DNA from: Sinohyriopsis cumingii
Taxonomy: Eukaryota > Mollusca > Bivalvia > Unionida > Unionidae
NCBI GenBank assembly: GCA_028554795.2
Contig: CM068825.1
Coordinates: 93,792,451 to 93,856,450, forward strand
DNA: 64,000 nt
Direction of reading: 5' to 3'
Shown here: positions 44,729 through 53,385 of the stretch, in pieces
Layout: each line of letters opens with the position of its first letter
Position numbering within the stretch: the stretch's first letter is position 1
The notes under the pieces: generated by a model
Database searches by the model: none
Seen by the model: only the letters and a program-made list of their open reading frames with translations
Told to the model about the DNA's origin: nothing
Program-made: the position numbers and the translations under genes

Positions 44729-45651
44729 TTACGAGTCGTGAGAGAACCGTTTTCGAAAATGGAGTTTCACCGTGACTTTTCCTTTGGTGAATGGACTATT
44801 TTGTCCCAGATCTCCTTTTATAGCAATGTTGACCGTGTCCAAATACGACTTGCTGACAGGCAAATAGTGAGGATGGACAAATTCGCGGTGGACGTGGTAA
44901 GTGTTTCCACCTTCCTCGTCAGCGTTCGTGACAGAATCTACTTTGAAAGGAATGACACGCAGTAACGGTACGGAGGTGTGTCCCACCACGTTGTACTCCA
45001 CCACATCGGAATACACGAACATCAAATTCAGTCCTTGGTTCAGTTCTACCGGGGCACGAAATAACTTGCTAAAAGACTCGTTGTCGTAAACGATGGGTAA
45101 TTCGTTTTTCTTGAGCATGGTCTTTCTCATGTCCATGTCTCCGCCCAACATGTCATACAATTCAGGACAAAAAAAATGGACAGGATTTTACTCCGTTCAA
45201 ATTTCATCAAGAAGCGACGAGCTGCTTTGTGGTACTCCATGGTGACACTTTTGTTGACATGCTCCAAAGCTTTCAGAAACACGACATTAAACCTGGAGGT
45301 TATGGTGCTGACCAAATGTTGACCACTAAAATAATAGCCTGGGGGAATGAACAAGTGATAGGTGGTGTACTTTTGTGTACGGGTTTTCTTGTCATATTTG
45401 ACATTGCTATCCATCCACTGTTGCATTTGCTCGTCATGAACTTCCACATCAAAAAAATTTTGATTGGGAAGGACATTGAGGACTTGGGTCGGGTGAATCA
45501 TTTCTACTAAAGCCACTTCCCAATGGGCTTCGTGATCTAACTGGATGGCTTGAGGTAATTTGGCCGTGTAACAGCACAACGTGTTCTTGGGAAACACCTC
45601 CATGGAACTGTCACTGGGTAAAGTTAAGTAAAATTGGTTTTGGTGACTCAT
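44729..45651 (-). pseudogene. minor capsid (penton-like) protein, frame broken at an 8-base run
   Basis: Two overlapping reading frames of one gene. The upstream part (from ATG 45,651) starts MSHQNQFYLTLPSDSSMEVF and reads HWEVALVEMIHPTQVLNVLP and YHLFIPPGYYFSG. The downstream part (stop at 44,729) reads LYDMLGGDMDM, ELNQGLNLMFVYSDVVEYNV and FREFVHPHYLPVSKSYLDT-like text. The second part lacks its own ATG at the start, and family proteins continue directly across the junction. The break falls in an A8 run (T8 on the coding strand, 45,169-45,176); a one-base change there puts both parts in one frame. It could be a real indel, an assembly error or -1 ribosomal slippage (T TTT TTT). Penton assignment is by family position and is tentative. 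Confidence 0.7.
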
Positions 45652-46064
45652 AATTCCAGAGTTCTGTGGCTGTCCGAGGGGTTACTGGACGTCAGAGGCG
45701 TGTCTCCGTCTAAAATGGGGTTCTGGTTGTGATTGAAGTGGTGACTGGCACTGGCACTGGACACAAGGTTCCCGGGGTTCCCGTTCGAGGTGAATTTCAG
45801 GGAGGGATTAGGAAGCAGGTAACCGATGCAACTGCTCAATAAAATGGTCCACAATTGTTTGTCTCCTTGATGCAAACTCAAATTGGCGATGGCTGCCCCG
45901 ATGACACAATACACCACGAAGATTTGGCAGAAAAAGACGATTTGCGTTTTAGGCACACGTTCTCCACACCACACCCACAAGGGTTGTTTTTGTAAATCTT
46001 GCACAGAAGAACTAGGGGAAGGAGGAGTGGTCGACGTAGCTGCGTCTGCAGTGTGAAAGGGCAT
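45648..46064 (-). CDS. single-span membrane protein (138 aa)
   Basis: ATG at 46,064 gives MPFHTADAATSTTPPSPSSS; an upstream in-frame GTG is not a plausible eukaryotic start. One hydrophobic stretch (IVFFCQIFVVYCVIGAAIA, about 44-62) is preceded by VPKTQ and followed by LWTILLSSCIGYLLPNPSLK, a second semi-hydrophobic segment. The tail is Ser/Asn-rich. This layout (VPKxQIVFxCQ...LLSSxIGYLLPNP) recurs beside F54H12.2-type capsid genes, from memory. The stop overlaps the start of the minor capsid gene in an ATGA arrangement, and the ATG lies 6 nt after the integrase stop. Likely a virion or host-membrane component. Confidence 0.72.
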   Translation of the reverse strand: MPFHTADAATSTTPPSPSSSVQDLQKQPLWVWCGERVPKTQIVFFCQIFVVYCVIGAAIANLSLHQGDKQLWTILLSSCIGYLLPNPSLKFTSNGNPGNLVSSASASHHFNHNQNPILDGDTPLTSSNPSDSHRTLEL

Positions 46065-46069
46065 GATGG

Positions 46070-47179
46070 TCACTTCTTTTTATAGTCGATGACTTGCGAA
46101 GCGTCGATCCAAGAATCAAAACTGGGTGGATATCCTTTCCAACGTACTTTGACTTCTTTGACACGTCGTTTGCCCACTTTACGGGTTCTGCGTTCGAGAA
46201 TGCTTTCGATGTCGTACATGTCGTCTTCTTTTTTGGTGACACGTTGTAACTCGGGCAAATAAAACGTTCCTTTGAGCACTTCTCCGTTCATGTCTTCCAA
46301 TTTATAGACGGCAGGATGACGGCCATGCACTCGTCCAGTGACGCGAAACAATTCGGTCGTCCAGTTAGGTAAGTAACCTTTGTCGAAAGTGCGTTTGGTT
46401 TTGCCAATGCGCACCCAATCTCCTACGGCCAACATTCCACTTTTCTCGGGGACAGCCCTCGTCGGGGACGTACCAAACAGACGCTCAAACACCAACACTT
46501 CGTTGTCGGTAGTCACGTCTTGCGGGGCACGTCCGATGCTTCGATGGTAAGATTGGTTGTACGCTTGCACCAGGTGCGGTAAGAGGTCGATGTACTTCAG
46601 AGTGTGGTGATGCGTAAAATATTTCCACATGCGTTCTTTCAAAGTGCGTTGAAAACGTTCCACGATGCTGGCTTTGGTTTCGGGATTCTCGGTGGTAAAA
46701 AAATGAATGTCACGTTTCTTTAATTCTTTTTGGAAAGCTTGGTTCAGAAATTCGGTGCCTTTGTCCGTTTGCCATCGAAGAGGGTGACGACCGCTTTGTT
46801 TCAACACCCGATGCAGGGCTCGCACTAACTCGCTGCTCGATTTGGAAGTCAAGGGCACGACCCAGGCAAATTTGGAAAAGACGTCGATGACACAAAACAA
46901 ATATTTGTAGCCACGATTGTAGCTGGTCAAATGAGAGACATCGGCTAAATCGGCTTGCCATTGATGATCGATGCCTTCCACTCGGGTGCGACTTCTGGCA
47001 AACTTGCGTCGAATGGGTTTGTGTAAAGTGTAGGTAGCTTGTTCTTGTAACCATCGTTGCACTTGAGGTAAACGGAGACTTTTCAGTCGCGTTTTGGCAG
47101 CACGATACAATTTTTGAACTCCTGCGTAACCTGCAGGATGGGAGGAATCGTAGTAAATGCTGGCTAAGACTTTTTCCAT
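46070..47179 (-). CDS. retroviral-type integrase with chromodomain (F54H12.3 type, 369 aa)
   Basis: Starts MEKVLASIYYDSSHPAGYAG. The DDE core is readable: first Asp in DHQWQADLADVSHL, second in LRWQTDKGTEFLNQAF, Glu in KASIVERFQRTLKERMW. An SH3-like DNA-binding segment (VGDWVRIGKTKRTFDKGYLP) follows, then a C-terminal chromodomain (YDIESILERR, VRWKGYPPSFDSWIDASQV) that may steer integration to chromatin. Length and all three catalytic residues are normal. Expected role: strand transfer of the element ends, giving the 6-bp duplication seen here. Frame intact. Upstream gene stop at 47,201, downstream gene ATG at 46,064: a tightly packed block. Confidence 0.93.
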   Translation of the reverse strand: MEKVLASIYYDSSHPAGYAGVQKLYRAAKTRLKSLRLPQVQRWLQEQATYTLHKPIRRKFARSRTRVEGIDHQWQADLADVSHLTSYNRGYKYLFCVIDVFSKFAWVVPLTSKSSSELVRALHRVLKQSGRHPLRWQTDKGTEFLNQAFQKELKKRDIHFFTTENPETKASIVERFQRTLKERMWKYFTHHHTLKYIDLLPHLVQAYNQSYHRSIGRAPQDVTTDNEVLVFERLFGTSPTRAVPEKSGMLAVGDWVRIGKTKRTFDKGYLPNWTTELFRVTGRVHGRHPAVYKLEDMNGEVLKGTFYLPELQRVTKKEDDMYDIESILERRTRKVGKRRVKEVKVRWKGYPPSFDSWIDASQVIDYKKK

Positions 47180-47200
47180 TTTTTTGTGTTGGTTGGTGTG

Positions 47201-47845
47201 TTAATAAGACACCCACTCTTGGAGGATGCTACTCTTTTTCTCTTGGGGTATTTTCTTGGATTGCAATGCTTTGCGTGTGCGGCCGACAATAGGCGTCGAA
47301 GAGGAGAAGGATGTCTGAGCGGGGGATATCGGTTCTTGTTTCACTTCTGTCTTCACTTCTGTCTTCACTTTCTTTTTCTCTTGTGAGGAAGAAGGGGTGG
47401 CCATCATCTTTTTAATCCATCCAATTCTGGAGGTAGGTGGTGTTGTTAACTTGCGTACTTTTTCTGGTGGAGTTTGAAACCCTTCCTCTTCTTCTCCTTT
47501 TTCTGTCTTGGTCACGGGTACTGGTGGTACTGGTACTGGTACTGGTACTGGTGATGGTGCTGGACTTTTCATCAAGGTCTTAAAATCTTTCAGAGTGGGT
47601 AGAGCTGTTTCGTCTAAAGCTTTCTGGTGAAAGAGTTGCAGTCGTTGCAAGAGTTGACTGTACTTTTGCGATTTTTCTGTTTCGGACAAATCTTGGCGAT
47701 CCATCAAGGACTGCAATTCGTGTTGTAACTGGGACATCTCGCTCAAATGGGGATTGGGAGGTAAATGCGGGGTGCGTTGTTCTTGCCACCGATGGTATTC
47801 CATCCATCGTTTGTAAGGCACTAAAGCTAGTTTTCGTCCTTCCAT
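47201..47845 (-). CDS. charged, Pro/Val-repeat protein (214 aa)
   Basis: Starts MEGRKLALVPYKRWMEYHRW. Residues 30-85 are helical (MSQLQHELQSLMDRQDLSET, EKSQKYSQLLQRLQLF). A Pro-Val repeat linker (SPVPVPVPVPPVPV), a Ser/Thr-Pro rich region and KVKTEVKTEVKQEPI repeats follow. The 'LSETEKSQKYSQLLQRL' segment resembles a conserved piece of core-type proteins in related elements (LsdxeKaxxYxxvLqrxL, from memory). Probably a DNA- or capsid-associated structural protein. A TATA-like GATAAAAAGGC lies near 47,895 on the minus strand, about 45 nt before the ATG. Confidence 0.6.
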   Translation of the reverse strand: MEGRKLALVPYKRWMEYHRWQEQRTPHLPPNPHLSEMSQLQHELQSLMDRQDLSETEKSQKYSQLLQRLQLFHQKALDETALPTLKDFKTLMKSPAPSPVPVPVPVPPVPVTKTEKGEEEEGFQTPPEKVRKLTTPPTSRIGWIKKMMATPSSSQEKKKVKTEVKTEVKQEPISPAQTSFSSSTPIVGRTRKALQSKKIPQEKKSSILQEWVSY

Positions 47846-47894
47846 GGGGTTGTCAGGGGTCGATTCTGAGATCTTGGGACTTCCGAAGGCCTTT

Positions 47895-48280
47895 TTATCT
47901 TGCTTCCACCAGTCCTCCCAACATGGTTCCCAAGACTCCTTTCAGTATGGGGCCTAACAAGAGAGGTAAAATACCTCCACGTTGCACTAACATCTTCTTT
48001 TTTGACGAATGGGAATTTTCTTTCGAACCGTTTGGCGAAGAACGTGACGATGTTTGCTTAAGCATTGTTTCTGGTGTTTGGACAAAGGGATCGTGCCTTT
48101 CAAAACGTTCAAACAACATTCGCACACGGTATCGATGACCTCTTTGGAGGCCGTTTGAATGAGTTTTTTTCGTAGGGGTGGAGAAGCTTTGGACAGGACA
48201 GATAACATGTCCCCATGTTTGGCTAAACGTGGTGGCAGTCCTTTCCTTTTCTTTCCTTGGGGTTTTCTGGAGGGTGACAT
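47895..48280 (-). pseudogene. core-type protein B, frame broken at a 6-base run
   Basis: ATG at 48,280 (MSPSRKPQGKKRKGLPP) fits a TATAAAAAAGGCC box 63-70 nt upstream; the in-frame GTG further up would sit on top of that box. Readable text: LSKASPPLRKKLIQTASKEV, ECCLNVLKGTIPLSKHQKQC, RHVLRQTVRKK. The first frame stops at 47,987, and in the -1 frame KKMLVQRGGILPLLLGPIL continues to 47,895. The break falls in a T6 run (47,998-48,003, A6 on the coding strand). The protein is paralogous to the next upstream one (48,815-49,171): both end in K-x2-(I/L)-x(4)-GG followed by a hydrophobic Leu/Ile segment. Likely a basic virion core protein. Confidence 0.65.
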
Positions 48281-48336
48281 CTTTGAGTCTTCAGGAGCAC
48301 CGAAAAAACACTGATACCCGACTTGGTCACAGGCCT

Positions 48337-48348
48337 TTTTTATACTGG
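48337..48348 (-). promoter_or_regulatory. TATA box of core-type protein B
   Basis: Minus-strand TATAAAAAAGGCC, about 65 nt before the ATG at 48,280, within the end of the neighbouring gene. Confidence 0.65.
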
Positions 48349-48837
48349 AACGCGTCGCCACTGATTGTCTTTACGTCGTATCAGTTTGAGGACAGGCATG
48401 ACACGTCGTACAGGGGTACGCAACGGACTAAATCGAGCCTGTTCTTGGGTGGACAAATCCAGTAAACTTTGTAACATGCCCGATCTTTCTTGAACTTTGA
48501 TTTTGGGAGAAGGTACTTTGTGAGCAGCAGCCACTGCCACTAAATTGGAAGGTCCTGCCACTGGGGAAGTTCTTTTGGGGGTCATCAACGGAGAAGTTCT
48601 TGGTGTGATCAACGTCTCCAAGTACTCTTCAGTTCTGGGTGTCATTAACGGAGAAGTGGACAAACGTGAAGCTGCCGGAGACGCAGTCACCGCTGTGGCA
48701 GGTCGTGGTTTGCGAGTGTAAGGTTGCGTCCTGGCCGAAGTGCCTCTCTTGCGACTAGTTTTCTGTGGACTTTTCTTTTTCTGGGGGCTTCTTTTCCTTT
48801 TCCGGGGTTTTTGTCTAGGGTATAACTTTGGGGGCAT
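48340..48837 (-). CDS. basic Ser/Thr-Pro-rich protein (165 aa)
   Basis: Starts MPPKLYPRQKPRKRKRSPQK with about 40 residues of almost pure Lys/Arg/Pro/Ser. A Ser/Thr-Pro region with repeats of (T)SPLMTPRT/K follows (residues about 60-95), then QERSGMLQSLLDLSTQEQAR and a basic end (RRVMPVLKLIRRK). The N terminus overlaps the end of the 48,815 gene by 23 nt in another frame, as it does in copy 1. Proline-directed kinase sites and polybasic stretches fit a DNA-condensing core protein or a nuclear regulator. Confidence 0.6.
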   Translation of the reverse strand: MPPKLYPRQKPRKRKRSPQKKKSPQKTSRKRGTSARTQPYTRKPRPATAVTASPAASRLSTSPLMTPRTEEYLETLITPRTSPLMTPKRTSPVAGPSNLVAVAAAHKVPSPKIKVQERSGMLQSLLDLSTQEQARFSPLRTPVRRVMPVLKLIRRKDNQWRRVPV

Positions 48838-49171
48838 TAGGATCCCATCTTAAGAGTGAGCGAATGATGACCCCTCCTAGAGTACCGATCCCTCCAGGTT
48901 TCAAAATGATTTGTTTTTTGGTTTGAGTGTCGATGCGGGGATCGGCCAGTTGGACCAAAGCGACTTTGTTTCGATCGAAAAAGAGTTTGGTTTGATGAGG
49001 AATCTGAATGATTCCTTGGAGTAATTGACGTGCCGTCACCGTGAACCATCGTAAGACTTCTTTGAGACTAGCTTCTAAGACACGAGCTCGTGTTTGTGGA
49101 TCTTTTTCTCGACTGATGCCATACAAGGCACGAATCAATTTGACGGGAAGATGCGACTGAAGGGACGTCAT
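48815..49171 (-). CDS. core-type protein A (118 aa)
   Basis: ATG at 49,171 (MTSLQSHLPVKLIRALYGIS); longer frames upstream lack an ATG, and a TATA box at 49,212-49,219 fits this start. Body: RARVLEASLKEVLRWF, TARQLLQGIIQIP, and QIILKPGGIGTLGGVIIRSL. The helix-helix-hydrophobic-GG layout parallels core-type protein B. The same gene, broken, is at 21,351 in copy 1 with an identical first ten residues. Probably a small structural protein of the particle. Confidence 0.68.
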   Translation of the reverse strand: MTSLQSHLPVKLIRALYGISREKDPQTRARVLEASLKEVLRWFTVTARQLLQGIIQIPHQTKLFFDRNKVALVQLADPRIDTQTKKQIILKPGGIGTLGGVIIRSLLRWDPNAPKVIP

Positions 49172-49211
49172 GTTCGCACTGAGAGTGAGACAGACGAAAA
49201 AGGGTCTGAGG

Positions 49212-49219
49212 TTTTTATA
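49212..49219 (-). promoter_or_regulatory. TATA box of core-type protein A
   Basis: Minus-strand CTATAAAAACC; the ATG at 49,171 is about 41 nt downstream. Confidence 0.65.
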
Positions 49220-49284
49220 GATTTTTTTTATGGGGAGTGAAATGAAGTCGAGGACGGAGACGTGTACAGGACAGGCCCTCCGTC

Positions 49285-49626
49285 TTAGAACCAGTGGTGA
49301 AACAAGTGGGTACGAAATCGCAAATCCTCGGGAGTCGTAGGTTTCAAATCGACGAGTAAATAGGCGTGTGGAGTTTGAGTGGCATCGTCGTACGCCTGAG
49401 TCAGCCAAGGCGTTCCTAACTGTTTGGCTAAGACTTGCACTTGCGATTTATCTCGAGGGCTTTTAAACAAGACCACGTAATGCGCATTGAGACTGATGGT
49501 GCGATGGGCTTTACTTTGTTGAAACAAATTTTGGGTGATGTAAACGACACTGGCATTACGGTGATGCCCTTTGCGCGTGAACCACAGTTTAATTTCTTCT
49601 TCGTCTTCTCCTAACATGAATCGGGT
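49285..49626 (-). pseudogene. packaging ATPase, C-terminal fragment fused to PolB
   Basis: The last 113 residues of the FtsK/HerA-type packaging ATPase: FMLGEDEEEIKLWFTRKGHH, SVVYITQNLFQQSKAHRTIS, LNAHYVVLFKSPRDKSQVQV, LAKQLGTPWLTQAYDDATQT and HAYLLVDLKPTTPEDLRFRT. It is in frame with the PolB segment before it. The N-terminal part with the P-loop and Walker B is missing because a deletion (about 2.9 kb relative to copy 1) joins PolB motif C to this point. The fragment cannot be an active ATPase. Confidence 0.85.
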
Positions 49627-52600
49627 GATGATGTAAATGCAACTGTCGGTGTCAAAGTACAGGACGCGTTCCCCTAACAGTTCTAAAGCTTCGTACAATT
49701 TTAAGCGAGCATGAGCTGTCACGTAAGCTGCAATGATGACATTTCCAAAAGGGTCGTCTTGTACAAAGTCCAGATCTTCTTCGTAATTGACCAAGATCAA
49801 ATCCTCTCGAACGACGTCCACGTGTTTCATGTATTTGGTTTTGTCGTGAATCATCTGGAAGTAGCGGGAAGGTTCTGTCAAATATTCCGTCTTGGGTAAA
49901 CACGGTCGTTGTGCCATTTTACCCCACAAGCAATTTAACATCACTTTGGCAAACGATCGCCTGCCTTCGTTTTTTTTCGATGTGGTCTAAAGAGATGCCT
50001 TCTTGTGCGTAGTATTTCTCTTTGAATTGTATTTGGTCTTCGGGAGTGTGACACCAGGAAGGATAGCCGCTGGCTTCTTGTTTCAGTTTCAAAAAGGCAT
50101 CCACGTAGTCGGCGAAAATGCCTTTCTGAGTAGGGTCACCCTTGTGGTACTGTTGTGTCTTGGGAAAGTGGCAAATTTCGTACGCTTCTAACAGTTGGTA
50201 TCCCATGTCCAGAGCTTTGAACAATTCCACGCTGACCCAGGTTCCCGTCAAGGCACGTTCTTCCTGGCTGTGATGGCAAGGTTGGTCCTGGTTGCACGTT
50301 TCGGGACAAGTACGGCACAATGGAAACATCAGTTTGCCTTGACAATGGTGAGGTAAGACGGGATGGTATAGGTTCGTGGGAGGCAAAACTTTACACTTGA
50401 TCAAGCCTTCGTATTGTCGAATGTTTTTCAGGTCGATGTGTTCCGTGAACAATTGCGGGTGCCCTACAGGAAAGCGACAATATTTGCACACGTAGGGATA
50501 CAGCGAACACACGTCCAAGTATTTGATTTCTTCTCCTTTCTCTTCGTCGGCTTGGTACAGCAAACAGGTGGCATTGGTCCTTCCTCCGTACAAACTATTC
50601 CTCGGGTTCAGCGGGTCCATGAACTGGTAACTTTCCACGAGGCGTTTAAACTCGGGATCGGTTTTCAAACGGTGATCGTACTCGTGTTCCCACATTTCCA
50701 CCACTTGGTATCCTTGCTGTTCTAACTTTAGGCGTCGCTGACAAGTGTCCTGGTACAAGTCTTCCATGGTTCGTTGCAAAAACTGATTTTTAGTGTCACG
50801 GTCAGGGTAACAGACGGGACATCCGTGACATAAGCAACCGTTAAACTCGTACACGATCTTGGGGTTTTCTAAGTCCCAGCCATCTACCGAATACGTTCCG
50901 ATGGTCTTTTCGCCTCCTCCGTTGCGGGCATGCTGAATCCATTTGTCTTCCTTGTCGCACAAGTAATGTAACCAACGTAGGGCTTTGACCGAGTATTGAC
51001 GCTTGACATAGTGGGTCGTTTGAGGACTGATGACAGCCACGGTGTTTTCAGGCATGAATCGTTGGCGGTACACTAAGGAACACGCTTTGGCAATGGTGCA
51101 AGCTTCTTTCAAAGGATCGACCCCTCCGTGTTCCATGAACAGTTCTCGAAATTTTCCACAGCAACGTCGTAAAATGTCCACGTCGGAACGACAATACTTT
51201 AACATTTCTTCCTGAAAGTCGAAGGGGTCAGAGGCGTGAGCTTGGTGCCAAGCGTAGAAAGCTTCTCGTTGTTCGGTACGCATGTTGTCGGGGTCGTAAT
51301 AGTGAGCCTCAGGTAAATGGGGTAGAACGTCATGTTGATTGGCTTCCGTATTGAAAAAGTGTGGAAAGTACCCTTTAGCCATTTCTGTCATTCCAAACGT
51401 TTTAGGCATTTGGCTCAAAGGCATGGCCAAATAGCTCATCGAATCTTTAAACTGTACTTGTCCCACTTGCATAAAAATGATTTTGGCTCCGTTCAAAATC
51501 ACTTTAGGACGTTCGGTGCCATGTTCCGTATAGTACCTCAAAAGAAACTGTCCATCGTATCCGGAGAAATTGTGAGCCAGCACTGTGGCATGACGATGAC
51601 AATCTCCGTAACGTTCGATGTCCTCTTGGCTCCACGTCTTGTCGATGGGGTCTAAGACCCATTGGGCAAAATCGGCTAACGTGTTTGGTCCCCGAAAGAT
51701 TTTTTCACGCCCTCCGGGAATCTTGCTGCAGTGAGGGCAATGACTGAAGATATGTTCTTGAATGCACTTCTCGCACGCTCGATGAGCCACGCAGAAATTA
51801 GGAATGTGAATGCCAGTCTCTTGCATGCATTCGAAATCGAAAAAGATGAAATTGCCTTTCTTCTTGTGACCGTCCTCTTTCTCTGGTGGGGGTTGGTATT
51901 TTTGCACGTAGCATTGGTGTTCCAAGTCCACGATGTGGTGACAAATGTGACATTTTTTCTTTCCTCGACATACGTGTGCCTTGGCATTGTTGGTACGTAT
52001 GCCTTGTCTACACGTAGGGCACAATCTCAGGAGTTGACAAGCACATTTCTTCTGTGAACCTTGTGTTTTCAAATGTTGTTGGTAACAGGTAGGGCTGACA
52101 AACGTGCGCAGACAAGTCGAACAAGGCACTGGTTCTTCGCTCAGACAGGGTGGAGAGGCCAAACATCCTGGGCATTTCCATCCACAATGCTTGTGTTGCT
52201 CTCGATTATTATAACCATAGTCACATTTCTCACAGTAATATCTGTATCCCAGGAATCCGGTGATACTGGTAATGGTATCGAAATGGTCATCGTGATGATA
52301 AACATGAATGTATTTTCCGTCCTTAAAGTCTTGGCCTCGAAACAACAGAGGCCCGCGCATTTCTTGAGGGTGCACTTTCAAGGTGTAGCGTGGAGCTAGG
52401 GCATCTTGCAATTTTTGCATCTCAGGAATGCCACAGGGTGTGTCTTTGGACAGGCCAGCTTGTTGCAACAGGAGTTCTGCTTCATTTCGTTGTTTGGCTC
52501 GGTCGGATTGTTGAATAGTGTTCCAGGTTCTTTTCCATTCTACCGTGTCGTTCTTGTTGGCATAGGTTCGTCCCACCACGATGGCACGGGCTAAACACAT

Positions 52601-53250
52601 CTGGTCTTGAGGGTTGTTAATTCGGACGAGACTCTTTTTGGTGTTGCGAAGGTCGTCACCAATAACATCTTTTTGCGTCCTGTCCCTTGAGGAGGAGAGA
52701 CGTGGGCCATTTTCAGTGTGGCTTTACCATCGGTGATGTCAAACTGGTCATTAGATTGTTGTACGTGTTGTATCTTGTCCATGACTTTGGAAGGGGTCAG
52801 TTCTGCGGGTCTGCTAAACTCGATCCAAACAAGGGATTTCAAACCGTCGTGATCTATGGATAGTGTCAAGCGATCGTCTTCTTTGGCTTGACATTGTCGC
52901 TTGAGTGCGGTGAGCAAAGAATCCCACATCTCGGTGATAAACCCTTCTGCTTTCTCCAAGGGTACGTCGGACTTGAAATCTTTAAACTTCACCGTGTAGG
53001 TGTAAGCCGTGGTTCTAAATTTTCTAGAGGAGCGCTTTTCCGTCTCTCGAATGGAATAGTACTTTTCAGGGTTGACTAAGGGTGGTGAACTTGGTTTAGA
53101 GGGTTCGGATTCTGGTTCACTCATGTCCTCTTCAAAATCACTGGCATGAATTTGTGCCAAGATTTCAGCCCTGGTACGAGGCGATAGATCACGTTTCTGC
53201 CTCTTACTTTCTTCTTCTTCTTTCTTCTCGAATGAATGGGATCGTTTCAT
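49627..53250 (-). pseudogene. protein-primed family-B DNA polymerase (PolB), two frameshifts and lost C terminus
   Basis: The replication polymerase of the element. ATG 53,250 starts MKRSHSFEKKEEEESKRQKR (basic, nuclear-type N terminus). The first 193 codons end at a frame break in a T5 run (52,670-52,674). A long frame then carries Cys/His clusters, Exo I (FIFFDFECMQ), Exo II (LAHNFSGYDGQFLLRYY), Exo III (KYCRSDVDILRR) and motif A (YLDVCSLYPYVCKY). A second break in a T8 run (49,970-49,977) precedes motif B (VMLNCLWGKM) and motif C (YFDTDSCIYI). The segment after motif C is deleted. Judged against copy 1, the intact protein would be about 1,330 residues. A TATA box is at 53,299-53,304; the gene is divergent from the zinc-knuckle gene. 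Confidence 0.9.
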
Positions 53251-53298
53251 CTTGAGTGCAAAACGTCAAATGACTCAAGTTTAAACACCATAGACTAA

Positions 53299-53304
53299 TT
53301 TATA
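53299..53304 (-). promoter_or_regulatory. TATA box of PolB
   Basis: Minus-strand CTATAAATTAG, about 50 nt before the PolB ATG. Confidence 0.6.
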
Positions 53305-53321
53305 GTCTTGGCAAACCAGCG

Positions 53322-53331
53322 TATATAAAAA
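53322..53331 (+). promoter_or_regulatory. TATA box of the zinc-knuckle gene
   Basis: TATATAAAAAGGG, 55-64 nt before ATG 53,386. Together with the PolB TATA box it makes a compact 135-bp divergent promoter. Confidence 0.75.
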
Positions 53332-53385
53332 GGGTGTGTGTCTTGTCCTTTCACTATTCATTTCACTCTCAAGCTGAGCACAACG

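Noticed and set aside
46070-47179. Integrase taken as evidence of an LTR retrotransposon
   Set aside because: No reverse transcriptase, protease, gag or LTR is adjacent; the TIRs, 6-bp duplication, PolB and capsid genes place it in a Polinton.
47998-48003. Programmed -1 frameshift in core-type protein B
   Set aside because: The zero-frame codons (CAA AAA AGA) do not form a canonical X XXY YYZ site, so a simple length change in the run is the better explanation.
53050-53080. A further stem-loop at 'tacttttcagggtt'
   Set aside because: The loop sequence is present but the flanks do not pair, and it lies inside PolB coding sequence on the wrong strand.
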